Origin: Heterostelium album PN500
Taxonomy: Eukaryota; Evosea; Eumycetozoa; Acytosteliales; Acytosteliaceae
Direction of reading: 5' to 3'
Length of the DNA stretch: 64,000 bases
Assembly (NCBI RefSeq): GCF_000004825.1
Contig: NW_008805071.1
Coordinates: 434,001-498,000, forward strand
Of this stretch, positions 24,311-36,413 are shown piece after piece. The notes under the pieces were generated by a model. The model saw only the letters and a program-made list of their open reading frames with translations. It searched no databases and was not told where the DNA came from. The number at the start of each line of letters is the position of its first letter. Within the stretch, counting starts at the first letter, position 1. Both the position numbers and the translations under genes were made by a program.

Positions 24311-24521
24311 AGCATCACACAGATGAACCTTCTTACACTAATCAAGATATGATGAAAGACAAGTGAAGCAAGAGTAGTGATGTTGTCCTTCAATAGTCCA
24401 ATCGAATCGTTGACCACCTGAAAGCTGTAAGGATTCAAGAATGGTGTTAAGATTGAATCTGTGCATAACTGCTCGATTTAAGTTGAGTAGTATTAGGATA
24501 GAATAGATCTTACAGTTGTTG
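24001..24521. repeat. Inverted repeat, about 42-bp arms
   Basis: Left arm 24001-24043 and right arm 24479-24521 are reverse complements with only two mismatches; the core AGATCTATTCTATCC and the following bases are identical. The right arm lies beyond the poly(A) tail. Outside it on the minus strand is a 65-codon frame (24338-24532) of unknown origin. The two segments may be oppositely oriented pieces of one repeat family. Confidence 0.6.
24061..24160. repeat. (AAT)n microsatellite
   Basis: About 100 bp of nearly perfect AAT triplets, broken once by TTAT near 24087. It lies inside the retroelement-like insertion. Confidence 0.9.
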
Positions 24522-24539
24522 AGTGTCAACATAAACTTT

Positions 24540-25372
24540 TAAACAATATATATTTGAATGTTTAATGGATATTTTTATAAATTTCGCAGACTAATATTTA
24601 TTTTATTCAACAAACTCTCTATCATAGCTAGAGATTAAACACCATATGACAAATAATTCTTATTTCTAACAAAAAAACAATTGTTATATATTCTATATTA
24701 CCTTAGCAATTACAGTGTAATTCTATAAAACTAAAATTTGAAAAACATCAAAATAACTAAGATACTATAAATAGACCTTTGTAACTGTAACCCTATTTTT
24801 AAAGAATTTGAAAGAAAAAAGGAATATGTATTATATTAACCAATCATATTTTAATAATTTTAAGTTGATTAGATTTTTTTGTTAAAACTGATCAGTAAAT
24901 ATGTTATTAATATGGATCTTATTATTTTATACTAAAATCACCCGATCTTCATTTAAAAAGTACTAAAATTTGATAACCAAAAGTTACCCCTATTTGATTA
25001 AAGTTAGAAAAAAGAAAGAAGTATCTAGGATTCGGATTTTTTCAAAAAAATCTTCGATCTCCAAAAAAAATATCAAAGGGGGGGTCATAACAAATTCTTT
25101 TTTTTTGATTCATCTCATCGTGCGCAAAAAAATAATATGAAAAAAAAGTAGTCCAGGTTCCTTGTGGGACCGTTTATATTGAATTCTTACTAGAAAAGTG
25201 GCCACTTTTCTGTTGTTGTTACCTTATAAATATCTAGTATCACATAAATATTTGTTTAAACATAAACCATTATAATTGATTAAATTTGAATTTAATAATA
25301 ATATTCTTTGTTCTTTACCAAAATTGTTTTTATAAATTTTAAAAAACAAATATTAATATACAAATAATAAAA
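24540..25372. other. Intergenic, with 20-bp palindrome
   Basis: A/T-rich space upstream of the ComC-like gene. A perfect palindrome lies at 25192-25211 (half-site AGAAAAGTGG), about 160 bp before the start codon. Just before it, 25150-25170 can form a small GTCC/GGAC hairpin. A G7 run is at about 25078. I see no gene. Confidence 0.5.
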
Positions 25373-28300
25373 ATGATTAAATCCTATTTTTTATTAATCA
25401 TTTTAATATTTTTAAATTTAAAAAATATAAAAGTAGTAAAATCAAATGAACTGAGTCAAAATGAACGTATGTAAAGAATATTAGTTATTTTTTTGATCTT
25501 TTAAAGTTAACTTTTTTTAATTATTTTTTTAATAGTGGAATCAATCATATTTGTGATTACTCAAGTAAATATATTGATATTTAATATTTTAAAAAGGAAT
25601 TTTATTTTTTCTAAATTTTGTTAAATTTTAGTATCAAACAGGTTGGAATGTAAATGGAAAGAGTTGTAGTGAAATTACAACTTCTGGATTACAATGTAAT
25701 ATAGTTGATGGAGCAGAAACTATTCAAACTATGTAAATATTTATATAAAATTTTAATTAAATTCAATAGACACTAATACATACCTATTGAAATATTAATC
25801 CATTAGAACAATTTCATCAACATCTTCAATAGACATTGGGGAGCCAGTGTACAGAGATAGTTTAATTTTTCCAAATTTAATTAGTTTCGAATTATTAGTT
25901 GGACCTAAAAAGAATACATCTTACAATATACTTTCTTTACTTGACAATCAATATAATGTAAACTTAAAAACCTTAAATTTCTATGATCAAACTTTTATAT
26001 TTTCAAATAGTTTTCCTACATATATTAATTTAGTCTCCTTGTAAGTATAAATAACTTATTATCATATTATTTGTCCTAACCATTTATTTAATTCTTCAAA
26101 AACAGGTTTATTCAAAAAGCTATTGTCCAGAGTAACTTTAGTTTAACAAAATCGTTGTCAACATTAACAGAATTAAGATTATATGATATTAAATACACTC
26201 CAACATATGGAATGATAGTGGATTTTACCAATCCTATTAATTCACCACTTCAATATTGGTAAGTAAACTAATAATAGTTTACAGTTACATATTAATAGGG
26301 AATCTTCTTATAGTGATTTGCAGTCTATAGATGAGTTTACCATTGTAGGAGGTGTATTCAAAATTTCTGATCAATATTTCCCTTCATTGTTAACTCTTAG
26401 TCTTGATGTACGTTCGAGCATTAATCCAAATTTTATTCTTAATTCAAATTCAATTGAATATATGTAAGAGAAATTAAAAAATTAAAAAATTCTCTTATTT
26501 ATCAATCTCTACATTGAATAGGACTTTAAACAATATAAACTTAGAAGTAACTAATGCTCCCAAATTAAATTATTTGTATGTATTAACAACCGATTATTTT
26601 AATATTTTATATTCTAATAAATATCAATTCAAAGGAGTATAACAAAGTGTGACCTATCAATAACTGATTATTGTATATTTTATTATTTAAAATCATTGTA
26701 AGTTTTATTATAAATATATTCTTTTTTTCTAAAGAGCTAATAATAAATTGAGTATAGATTTGTTTTTGATGGATATTCACCTATTTCTAAAACATGTTAT
26801 CTTGATACATTGAAAGTAGAAAGAACCTCAGTACCTAATGTACCTGATGCATCTTGGTTTACTAATGGACCTTTTACTCTGTAAGTATTTTGATTTATTA
26901 TCTATTCATTTTTATATATTTATTTACATATCTCAAGATCATTGGATAGTACGAATTCATCTGGTAGTATGGATTTTAGTTATATAGAGGGTGTGAAGAC
27001 TTCTATATCTATAACGGGTACCCAAAATGTTACCCTACAATTATTTGATAATTATTGTCAACTTAATGACTTTAATTTATATGATCTAGTTCTTAGTAAC
27101 ACAGGATATGTACCAGATTGTTTTTATTGTTATTGGCCAGATGTATTTCAAAGACTCCCTTCCAATACTCCACCTCCACCATCAAACTATAAATGCAGTA
27201 AGTATCATTTCTTATAACCAACTTTTTAAAGTAATTTATCATAAAAATTAACTTGAATAATCAATTATAGATATTACACTTGATAGGCTTGGATATTTAA
27301 TTTTTCGTTCTAATTGTAAGAAAATCTTTAAATCCCTCATCTAAAAACAAAAACTAAATTAAATTATTCAAATTTTATTTAAAGTAAATATTCAACTCAT
27401 TGGAAAGAGTTTAGGATATGGAGATAATGTAAGCCCCAATACAATGCTGGTAGATACACCCAATTACAGGTTTAAGTAAATATTGATTTATAAAATTATA
27501 TATACAAAGAATTAAGCTAATACTAATGGAATTTTATAGTTACAGAGTATTAACAGAATATGGAAGAGACACAGTTTCTTTCTCAACAAAATATAATTAT
27601 TCTTTCAATATTTTTTGGGGTCTTTCTAGTATGTATTTTCTATCTTTAAAATATTATTTTACTATTTTTATTAATATATTTATCTTTCTAGTTAAAGCAG
27701 ATTATATCTTGATGAATAGGTTAAGTTCAGGTGACTTATTAGTAAAATCATTTGGAATGTTTAATATTTATGCACCTTTAAGTGTTTCAATAGGAAATCG
27801 GAGTTGTGAACTTTTTTTTAACTCCACCAAAGAATTGAATTGTATTATCTCAAATTATTCTACAACCACCCCACAATTGGTAAAAATATCAGACACTCTT
27901 TCTCAAGTCGGTTTATATAGTGTTTTAGGTAAGAAATTTAAAATTTGAAAAAACAAAATATTGTTATTAATGCTCTTTAAAAATATTAGATTTTACAATT
28001 ATTTCTTACACTTACTCCAATGTTTTGATAGTTAATGCAAACTTTGGATTTAATCCTTTCAATGTTTCAGTAACAATATCTGAATTTAAATGCAATATTA
28101 CATCTTTAAATGATACACAACTTATCTGTACTCCAGCTCCAAACATTCCTTTCAGTCAATATATTACAATTATGGTGTATGCCAATAGTTTAAATGGATC
28201 GATAATATACGAGAATCAAGCAGAGTGTAATCCTGTTTCAACTTGTAATGGAAATGGAATTTGTATAAATAGCATATGTGAGTGTAAAAGTGGATATGGT

Positions 28301-29149
28301 GGTTACAATTGTCATAATAAGTTGGATCCAGATATCATTATTTTGCCAAACAACACCAACCCATCACCAATTATCATTGTCAAAGATGGTTTAAATTTTA
28401 CTTTCAATATAATCGCAGTTCAAGAGATAGATGAATTGACATCTGTCATTAGAGAAATTAGAACAGATAAATGGATACATTCAACAATTGGAAATGATAC
28501 TTTGAGTATCTCAACCTACAATTTACAATCATCCACACCAGAAGTAGATCAAATCAAAGCAACTATTGAATATTCAAAGAATAGTAGATTGATTAAATTT
28601 GCTGGACAATCAACATTTTATCCAGAGAATAGTTTGAAATTGATGATCGCAATCAATAATTGGTCATTCAAGAACAGGTTGAATCAAATAAGAGTCTTGA
28701 TGGAAACAAAAGCAGTTGTCAACCGTGATAAATGCTTAGAACCTGGAATTAATGTAAACAATGCATCAGATATTAATTTTCTTTCTATCTCTTATGGAGA
28801 TCAAACACTCTACGGTAGATTCCTTCCATTTGGTTTATCAGATAACCGGCCAATTTTTGTTCAAAATCAGGTTGTCAACAAAACTGAATCATTAATTACT
28901 ATTGGAATGATCTTACCTTATGGAAATAGTATCATCATAGATCCAGATTTCTCAGTTTTAATCAACCCCAATTCGAAATCAAAAGAATGTTCGAAGGGAT
29001 TTGAAACTTGGAAAATTGTTACCATAGTAGTTGTATTGTCAGTGGCTGCTTTTGCTGTTGCTGTGGCTACTGTAGTTTTATTGAAAAAGAAATCGAAAAA
29101 TCGGAAAGAAGCAAAGAGAATTGAAAATAGATTAAAAGAAATGAAATAA
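25373..29149 (+). CDS. ComC-like EGF-domain cell-surface protein
   Basis: A type I membrane protein of the large dictyostelid ComC family. Fifteen exons close in frame to 958 residues: 25373-25466, 25536-25564, 25632-25732, 25807-26040, 26106-26258, 26314-26463, 26522-26575, 26635-26697, 26758-26880, 26938-27197, 27271-27315, 27385-27469, 27540-27628, 27692-27928, 27990-29149. The order is a signal peptide (FLLIILIFLNL) and leucine-rich segments whose exons nearly all break in phase 2, a pattern left by exon duplication. Next come an IPT/TIG-like stretch, an EGF module (CNPVSTCNGNGIC then CECKSGYGGYNC), the ComC C-terminal beta region, one helix (IVTIVVVLSVAAFAVAVATV) and a short basic tail. 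The family is tied to cell-cell communication. The ligand is unknown. Confidence 0.85.
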
Positions 29150-29457
29150 AAATAGATTAGGTCTCACAGTTTTCGAATACCCACTATAATTTTGTCTCTA
29201 AGAAACCATTGTCCAAATTTTTTGTTCACTTTCTTCTTTTATTGTGGTAAATAGATATTAAAAATATGAAGGTGTATGTAAACTTAAATTATTTTTTAAG
29301 AATACTAATTTATTTTGAAATTCTAAAAAAGGAATACAGGTTAATCTAGGCGCTTCACTTGTTTTGTTACACCAATTTTGTAATTTTTTTTTTCTCAATA
29401 CAATTTTGTTTTTGATTGAATAGGGACATAAATAGATATTGATATTATTTCCGTAGT
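29150..29457. other. Short intergenic space between convergent genes
   Basis: 308 bp separate the stops of the ComC-like gene and the HAP2 homologue. The sequence is A/T-rich with a T run at 29382-29393. I found no coding continuation of HAP2 (no membrane helix in any frame on the minus strand). Confidence 0.55.
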
Positions 29458-30984
29458 TTATTCAAAAGTTTTAATAATGACCGTATCGGTAGTATTGAAT
29501 TTAATAAGAATAGAGTCAAACAGTGTTCCCATAGCAAAACCCTTTAAATCGGCATAACAATGTTGAATACCACCTAATTTAGTTACAGTTCTAATTTCGA
29601 ATTTGCTTTCAAATATTTCGTTTGGTTTCATGGTGAACACTTGACTAGGTGTGTTGACTGTGATACCATTTGTACAGTTCAAAACATTGAGATCATATTG
29701 TTCTTTGGTCGCTCCAATATTCTTTGTTTGAATATAAAGAATTCCATCTGTGGACATTGATTCGAAAGTTTCAAGACGATTCGAAACAAATACAGCTGGA
29801 CTCTCTTTGTAGGCATATGCAAAGTTGTCAGCTTTGATCTTATTTGTGAGAACTGATGTTTGTTTGCCACCTAGCTCGACCTGAAGGAACAAATTTTTAT
29901 TTCCTGTATAGCGATAGATGTCAGCACTAGCACCATAGTTGATGATTTGGTATTGACCTTTTTTGCCCTTGGCATACAAAGCCATATCTTGATCCCTGAA
30001 CTTCTTTATTTGGTTATCTAGACATGCGTTCATTGGTGCACTACACTGATTAGGCTGATTCTGAAAAGCCTCATATCCCGTTGCAATCTTACTACATTCC
30101 CCTGAAGAACCAAGGAATGATATAGGAAAAACCAAAGCTTTCAATTCGAAAGGCAATTTGTGTATTGGGTTGTTGGGATCTGTTTTTTCTTTGAGAACGA
30201 AAAACATGCTGCTCTCAAAGGTTCTCAAGGCTTGACGCCATGCAAAATCACCTTCCAATTTGATAACGATTCCATTGGCGTTGATAATCAGGTTATCGTT
30301 TCCCATTCGGTAGGTCTGAGTTTGGGTAGCTCCACTGGTCTCGTTGAACTGGGTAATATTAACAATTATATCGTAGGTGGTCATGGGTGGTTCTATTGAG
30401 TAGGCATCGTAGAGGAGTGGTCTTTCGGCCATATACGATGCAGATGAAGATCTACCTTCAAAGAGAATACAAGAGAGAAGCGCACGGCTGTCGCGATCCA
30501 TTCCAAAATAGCTACCAAGGTCACAACTACAACAGAATCCTTGCCTGCTTACCAGAGGAGTCTCTCACGGTCGGACATATATGATCGGATGGACTATCTT
30601 TACAGCTACTGAAAAGTAAATAGTCGCTGGTGTAAAATACATTCTCATATTTCTCCTCTGAATATGACCCTCTATAGATTAGAGTTGATTTACTGTACTG
30701 CTTAGATTTCGAAATTGTTAGAATCACAGGATATACCAATGAAGTTGTTGTACCATCTTCATTTTTAATATCGTTAAGAGTGAATTCATAAGATTGATCC
30801 TTTTTGATATTTTTTTTTAAAAAAAATAATACAAATTAAAATTTAATTTTTTTAATTGTTAAAAATCTATTCTTATACATACTTGATTAATATCTACATT
30901 TAGTTCAACAACAAACATTTTTTTACTATTTAAATATTTATTAACTTTTTTAGATTCTGGAGTACCATCTTTACATATAACCAT
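29458..30984 (-). CDS. HAP2/GCS1 gamete fusogen homologue, apparently broken or mis-assembled
   Basis: Class II membrane fusogen that merges gametes in many eukaryotes; dictyostelids use homologues in macrocyst formation. Exon 2 is 29458-30799, and exon 1 runs upstream from 30883. Diagnostic segments are the Cys-rich QGFCCSCDLGSYFG, CSAPMNACLDNQIKKF, GQYQIINYGASADIYRY and the domain III run SMSTDGILYIQTKNIGATKE. Three oddities are visible. First, a hydrophobic leader-like run (31012-31059) is in frame but has no ATG before it; the first in-frame ATG is at 30984. Second, the frame changes within a GAGAGA tract near 30561-30566. Third, the protein stops straight after domain III, without stem or membrane helix. 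It could be a decaying gene, a soluble form, or the result of sequence error. Confidence 0.82.
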
Positions 30985-31248
30985 CAGACTCGATGAAGTT
31001 TCACCTCCTCTTATAATATGTAGATTATAAAAAAATAAAATGAATAGAATAAATAAATATTTTTTATATGTAAATTTAAATAAGAAATGATTGTTGAGAT
31101 CAATTTTTTTTTTGCCTTTTTTTTTGAATCAAGAAACAACAGCAACCAGTTGCTAAAAAAACAGTAGTGAGTCAAATTGGGTCCACACAAATCAAATATT
31201 TTTTAATAATGATTTTTTGGTGACATTTTTTTTATTATTATTAAATAA

Positions 31249-34119
31249 TTATGATCCAATATAACTTGAAACACAATGAATCACTTTATGGTTAATAAAG
31301 TTGTCGGTAATATAATTTATAGTTGATGGTGAAAGTGGTGGTGTTGTTGTTTTGTTGTTGGTTTGATTTGAAGTGGTTGTATCTGTGAGTAATTCGTTGA
31401 TATCTTGAGTGTTTTCATTGAGTTTAAATGGTAGTTCTAATTTCAAGTCCGATGTGTTCAATTGATGTTGGCTTATGTGCTTAAAGAACTGAATTTGTTC
31501 CTTCTCATTTGGCAGTGCTTTCATGAGTCGACTAAATACATTCCATTGACCGTCGTTTGTAAGTACCTGATTCTCTCGTGCGACATACTGTTTGATTATC
31601 GACTGACCGATTTTCGAGTTACCGCTGTCCTTGGCGAGTGCAGCTGTCACCAACGACAGAGTGAATTGATTGACTTGGTTGTAGCTCAATGAAATACCGA
31701 GATACCATTCGAGATCCTCAAGTGTTGGCTCTACCCAAATGAATCGCAATCGGCTCGCCACCAACTTGGAATAAGAGTGTTTCTGGAGGAATAGCTCCGT
31801 CGCCACCTGATAGGTGCGTGGTCGCTTGTCTGTCATCACCTGGAACTGCTGATGTGCCTCTTTGAATCTTCGCTTCTGTGCGAGTAATGATATATTTAAA
31901 TGACTGGTCAGGATCGTTGGAAGATTGTGTTTCGTTGAATATTCATTCAGAGAATCGTTGATGTCCTTATCGAAATGGTTGATCTTGTACATGTAGTTCC
32001 CAATTGCTTTGATTGTGTTTGGCTGAATGAACAACTCGTTCGCCATCATCGACTTTAACAGCTTTGAAATCAACTCTATCGTTTGCTCCGACGGCGCATC
32101 TCTCTTTATCAAACCAATGATGATATCATTCCAAGTCTGTTGTGAGTTCGTAAATAACAATGGATCTTCTCGACTAACCAGTTGTATACCACGCTCCAGG
32201 TCGTCTTGCAACACCGTACTAAACACCTGTGGTGTCGACACCAACGGTTTGAAGACTGCTGTTGCCGCCGGCACTATATTCTCGAGGTAATCGACCGGGT
32301 CGTTGTTGAACAACAATTGCAACGCTCGCAAAAGCATCGAATTCTTGGGAAATACGCCACGCTTAAAGAAGAATTCCAGCAGCACTTTGCGAACCTCCAC
32401 TGTGTTTGACTGCGACAAAGCACGCTTCAAAACGGTGTCTTGTCTCTCGTTGATCTTCTTCATTGCTCTGACCGCCAGTGTTATACGCTGCAGTGTCGTC
32501 GACATCGATAGGTTCAGCTGTTTGCTGAGATGTCGCGAAGTCAGAGTGCCACGCCACGTCTCTGCAAACATTCGTTTGATTGTCATCCAATACTGATCGA
32601 GACCGTAGTCTTTGGTGCTGGTGTGGAACGCCAGGAACTTGTAGACGGTGTGATGATTCGGTAGCATTCGGTACTTGGCGATACGCTTCGAGTACCAAGC
32701 GAGTGCATCGTCATACGCGGGTATCGAGAGATACTGACCGATGACGTCGTTTATCGTAATATCCCTGCACAGCTCATCGACACTCTCCAGCTTTGTCTCT
32801 AGCAACGCCAGCACACCTTTGTTTCTAGTTACTTCATTATATACTATCAATTGTCCAAGTGGTGATTTCAATGGTTGATCATTAAGATTCCAATTTAATA
32901 GAATTAAATCCTTATTATTATTACTTTTACAACTATTATTATTATCTTTTTCTTCTTCTTCTACTATATCATTTGTTGTTGAATTTGATGTAACTACACG
33001 CTCCAATATATATTGTATTACATCTAATCTTTGATAACTATTCAATACTAGAAACTCTCTGTTCTCTGCATATTCGTATAATATCTCGAATGTTGCAGTG
33101 TTCATTTCGTTCTGTGAGTCATAGCAATCGATTACACGTACAATCTTGGCCAATCTATCATTCTTTGTATAGTATTGAAGCAATAAATTCAGCACTTCAG
33201 TACTCTTGTATATTGATCTTGCCATTCTATCCAGGAAATCCTCTACTTGTTCAGGTTGCATCATTACTCTATATGTACCTACAAGTAATGATTTCAATCT
33301 GAGAATAATAACATTATCAATGAATAACAATTGTTAGATGTCTTAAACTTAACAAACTTCTTTACTTTATGCTGCTGCTGCTACTGATACATACTGTTGT
33401 AATGCTAATTTAGGTGAATATTTAAACTTTAGAAATAGTTGATCGATCTCTTTGTCTTGCGGTGCAGTCAGAGTTATAGGTAGCATCGACATGAACATAT
33501 CCTGTCGCATTTGAATGGCTGCTAGCTTATTGGTTGAAGGTGATGGTGGTTTAGGTGTATGCAGTTTCTCTAAGAGTTGATTCTTTCGCCGCAACAGTCT
33601 CTTCATCAAGATACGATCGAAACGCTTATTACTCTGATCGACCAACATCAGAGTCTCCAACTGCTTATCGATATCCGACAGCTCATTATTCATTTCATCG
33701 ATCTTATCTTGATCAAATTCATATTTAACAGTTTGAAATAACAATTCATTTATACTATTATTATTACTACTATCATCACTATTATTGTTGTTACTACTAC
33801 TACTATTTATATTTTTCTTTAATGTTATTCTATGAGTTATTCTTTCATTATTATTATTATTATCTATATTACTATTATCATTGTTGTTATTATTATCTAT
33901 TATTACTTCATCAACACTATTATTATTATTATTATAATGTGTATTATTTTTATTATCTCTGTTGTCTGATTTAGAGGTACTATATAAAAGTGCTTGAGAT
34001 GTGCTTGAAAAATGATAATAACTATAAGGGTTGAATGATGGTATAGATGACAATGAAGAAGATGATAATGATCTAATATATCTAAGCTGTACTAATGACA
34101 AACTTGGAATTCTGTTCAT
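31249..34119 (-). CDS. Mitochondrial PPR-like helical-repeat protein
   Basis: Two exons (33395-34119 and 31249-33298; the 2-base phase is preserved) give 924 residues. An in-frame ATG at 34236 would add 39. The chosen start gives an Arg/Ser leader (MNRIPSLSLVQLRYIRSL) typical of mitochondrial import. A long Asn/Ser/Asp insert follows. Then comes an all-helical array with PPR-like spacing, for example DDALAWYSKRIAKYRMLPNH and FIQPNTIKAIGNYMYKI. The repeats are degenerate, so PPR is the best guess rather than proof. Such proteins bind organellar RNA. The start codon and the repeat class are the uncertain parts. Confidence 0.62.
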
Positions 34120-34540
34120 TGCTAATATAGTATAAAGTTGTAGATCATCTGAGAATAACTTTAAAGCAATCAAAGAATTTTCGAAAATTTTCGCTTCTGA
34201 CAGCCGAGTCAAATTTTTCTGACAAACATGTTTCATTTCATTGTGTTGTCTATTGGTGCAGGAGAAAAAATCTTGTTTTCAATCATTTTAAGTGTGAGCT
34301 ATAATATTAATGAAGTAAAATAGTTTTTTCGAAATTAAAGATAACTTTTTGATCAGATTAGACTACTTGAGGTATTCGTACCAATTCATAAAAGAGAATA
34401 ATATTGAATAAAGTCTATTTATATAATTCTCGATGTAAACTGTTGAAATCATTAATCTTTCTACTCATAAGCTTGGATTTCAAAGATTGATTATCTGGAA
34501 TGTCTATTTTGATAACTTTACAACAAATAGACTCACAATA

Positions 34541-36286
34541 TTAATCTGATTTTTTATTTCGTAAACTATTAAATATACTTGAATTCCGTAGATTAGATAC
34601 GATTGATTTTAGGAATTCCGTTATCAATATATCCTTTTGCTTTTTAATTTCTTTATATATGACAGTGATAAATAGTTGAGTATCTATTCTAACCATGAAA
34701 TAAGTGTAGTCATTTAATGATTCAAGTTGATGTCTCTGTGGATGTTGATATGAAGTTGTCTGTAGCATATCTGATTTCTGTTTATCTAAATAATAGAATA
34801 TTTCACCTGATTTCTCAATGGCAGATGAATTCTCCAATAAAATACTGATGATATTTGGTAAATGTTGTGTTGGTGCTTTATCCTAAAAACAATATAATTG
34901 TAAATTAACTATTCAGTCAGAATAGATATATAATAATGATGATGTATGTAACATACACTTGGAATATAAAATATAGGTGGAAATGAACTTAAACCAGTCG
35001 GTATATTCTCTTCGTTGTTGAAACAATAGCCAATCTTTGAGTATGGATTTCCTTTGCACTCGTAGAAGATACCAAAGAAGTAGGCGTTTGATTTCTGACA
35101 GAACGACTCTATCAGTGTGCCATAGTCAGGATTGTTCTTCATTGTTGCCTCACGGAATGTTAGCATCGATCCACCTGTTTCCTCCTCGACTGTCTTTAGC
35201 GGGAAGTGAAAGTACAGAGTAGAACGTGATAAGAGTGCATTGTAAAACAATGAGAGCCACTGATGAATAGAATTCGATTGCCAACCGGATGAACCTGATT
35301 TCTGTTCGAACGTTCTACTTTGATTATGATCAAAGTCTCTCCAACTATCGAGATCTACTCTCGATTGAAACAATAGCAATATCGAATCTTTGAATACATG
35401 CTTTGATAACAATAAACTAACTTTTAATAAATTCTTTAAGATTGATATTTCATAACTATATATAATAGATTAGATACTTTGATAAATATTCCAATTTATA
35501 GACAGCAGCTGATATTTGTACTTACTTTGTATTTGCTTTCATTCCTAGTAATAAAGGATGTGTTATTTTATCACGATAAATTGTAGGTATCATATCTAAT
35601 GAATTTACCAACATATCCAAGTTTGAATCCGTTTGACTTATTGATAGTACTAAAGATGTATATCTGAATATATCCATTTGTTAATTCTTGTGATGATAAG
35701 AATATTTAACAAGATGATAGATTTACTTACACACCAATCATATCTATTCTAACTTGTACTATAATACATGTTTGTAGGAGTAATGAAGTGAAGAAAGAAT
35801 ATTCAGGGTCATCATCTTGTTTCTGTTTCTGTAGCTGCTGTTGTTGCTGTGTACCTGTTGAAACAATTGGTTTCAATAGACTCTTTAAATCATTTGATAT
35901 CTGTATATATTGATCCTGTATATTATTGGTTTTCGAAAGATATGAATGCTTATAATACATGCTCTCACAATTCGAGAGATTTTGAATCTGTAATAGGAAT
36001 TTATTCCATGGTATAACTGAATCTGTTACCTTTTATATTATTCATACAAATACATATCAGTTAGAATACATAGTAAAAGCTTAAATAATAGCAATAATAT
36101 TATCATACTTACTTGTTTTTGTTTTATTAATTTTGTTATATTACTAAAATTTAGATGTTCTAAGCATTCATATACAGATGATAATAATTCTCTATTCATA
36201 TTTAAATGAAATGCAACATAAATAAATGAAACATCAAATGATTTTTTAAGATTTAACAAAGAGTTTTTATTTTTTATTTTTTCCAA
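34541..36286 (-). CDS. KICS2-like protein (KICSTOR subunit, C12orf66/DUF2003 family)
   Basis: Five exons, 36113-36286, 35731-36029, 35526-35663, 34957-35455 and 34541-34882, close in frame to 483 residues; human KICS2 is about 445. The match rests on remembered family features. These are the helical SFFTSLLLQTCIIVQVRIDM, the central DYGTLIESFCQKSNAYFFGI, then GLSSFPPIFYIPSDKAP running into PTQHLPNIISILLENS. At the end DYTYFMVRIDTQLFITVIYK leads to a helix. In animals KICS2 with KPTN, ITFG2 and SZT2 holds GATOR1 on lysosomes and represses mTORC1 when amino acids are low. A Gln/Lys run in exon 2 is species-specific. The gene starts about 120 bp upstream of the RPB1 stop. Confidence 0.72.
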
Positions 36287-36413
36287 TTTTTTTACTTTTT
36301 AATAATAATTATTCAGGTTGTTTCATTACATGTTTTGTTCTTTTTGTTAAATCTTGTGTTGATTTTAAATCAGTCCAATTTTGATCATTGCTGGATACCA
36401 ATATCTTATGCTT

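Noticed and set aside
30527-30580. GTGAGA...GGTAAGCAG as a small intron that would explain the HAP2 frame change
   Set aside because: It would be under 30 bp, far shorter than other introns here, and the resulting frame does not reach the QGFCC motif.
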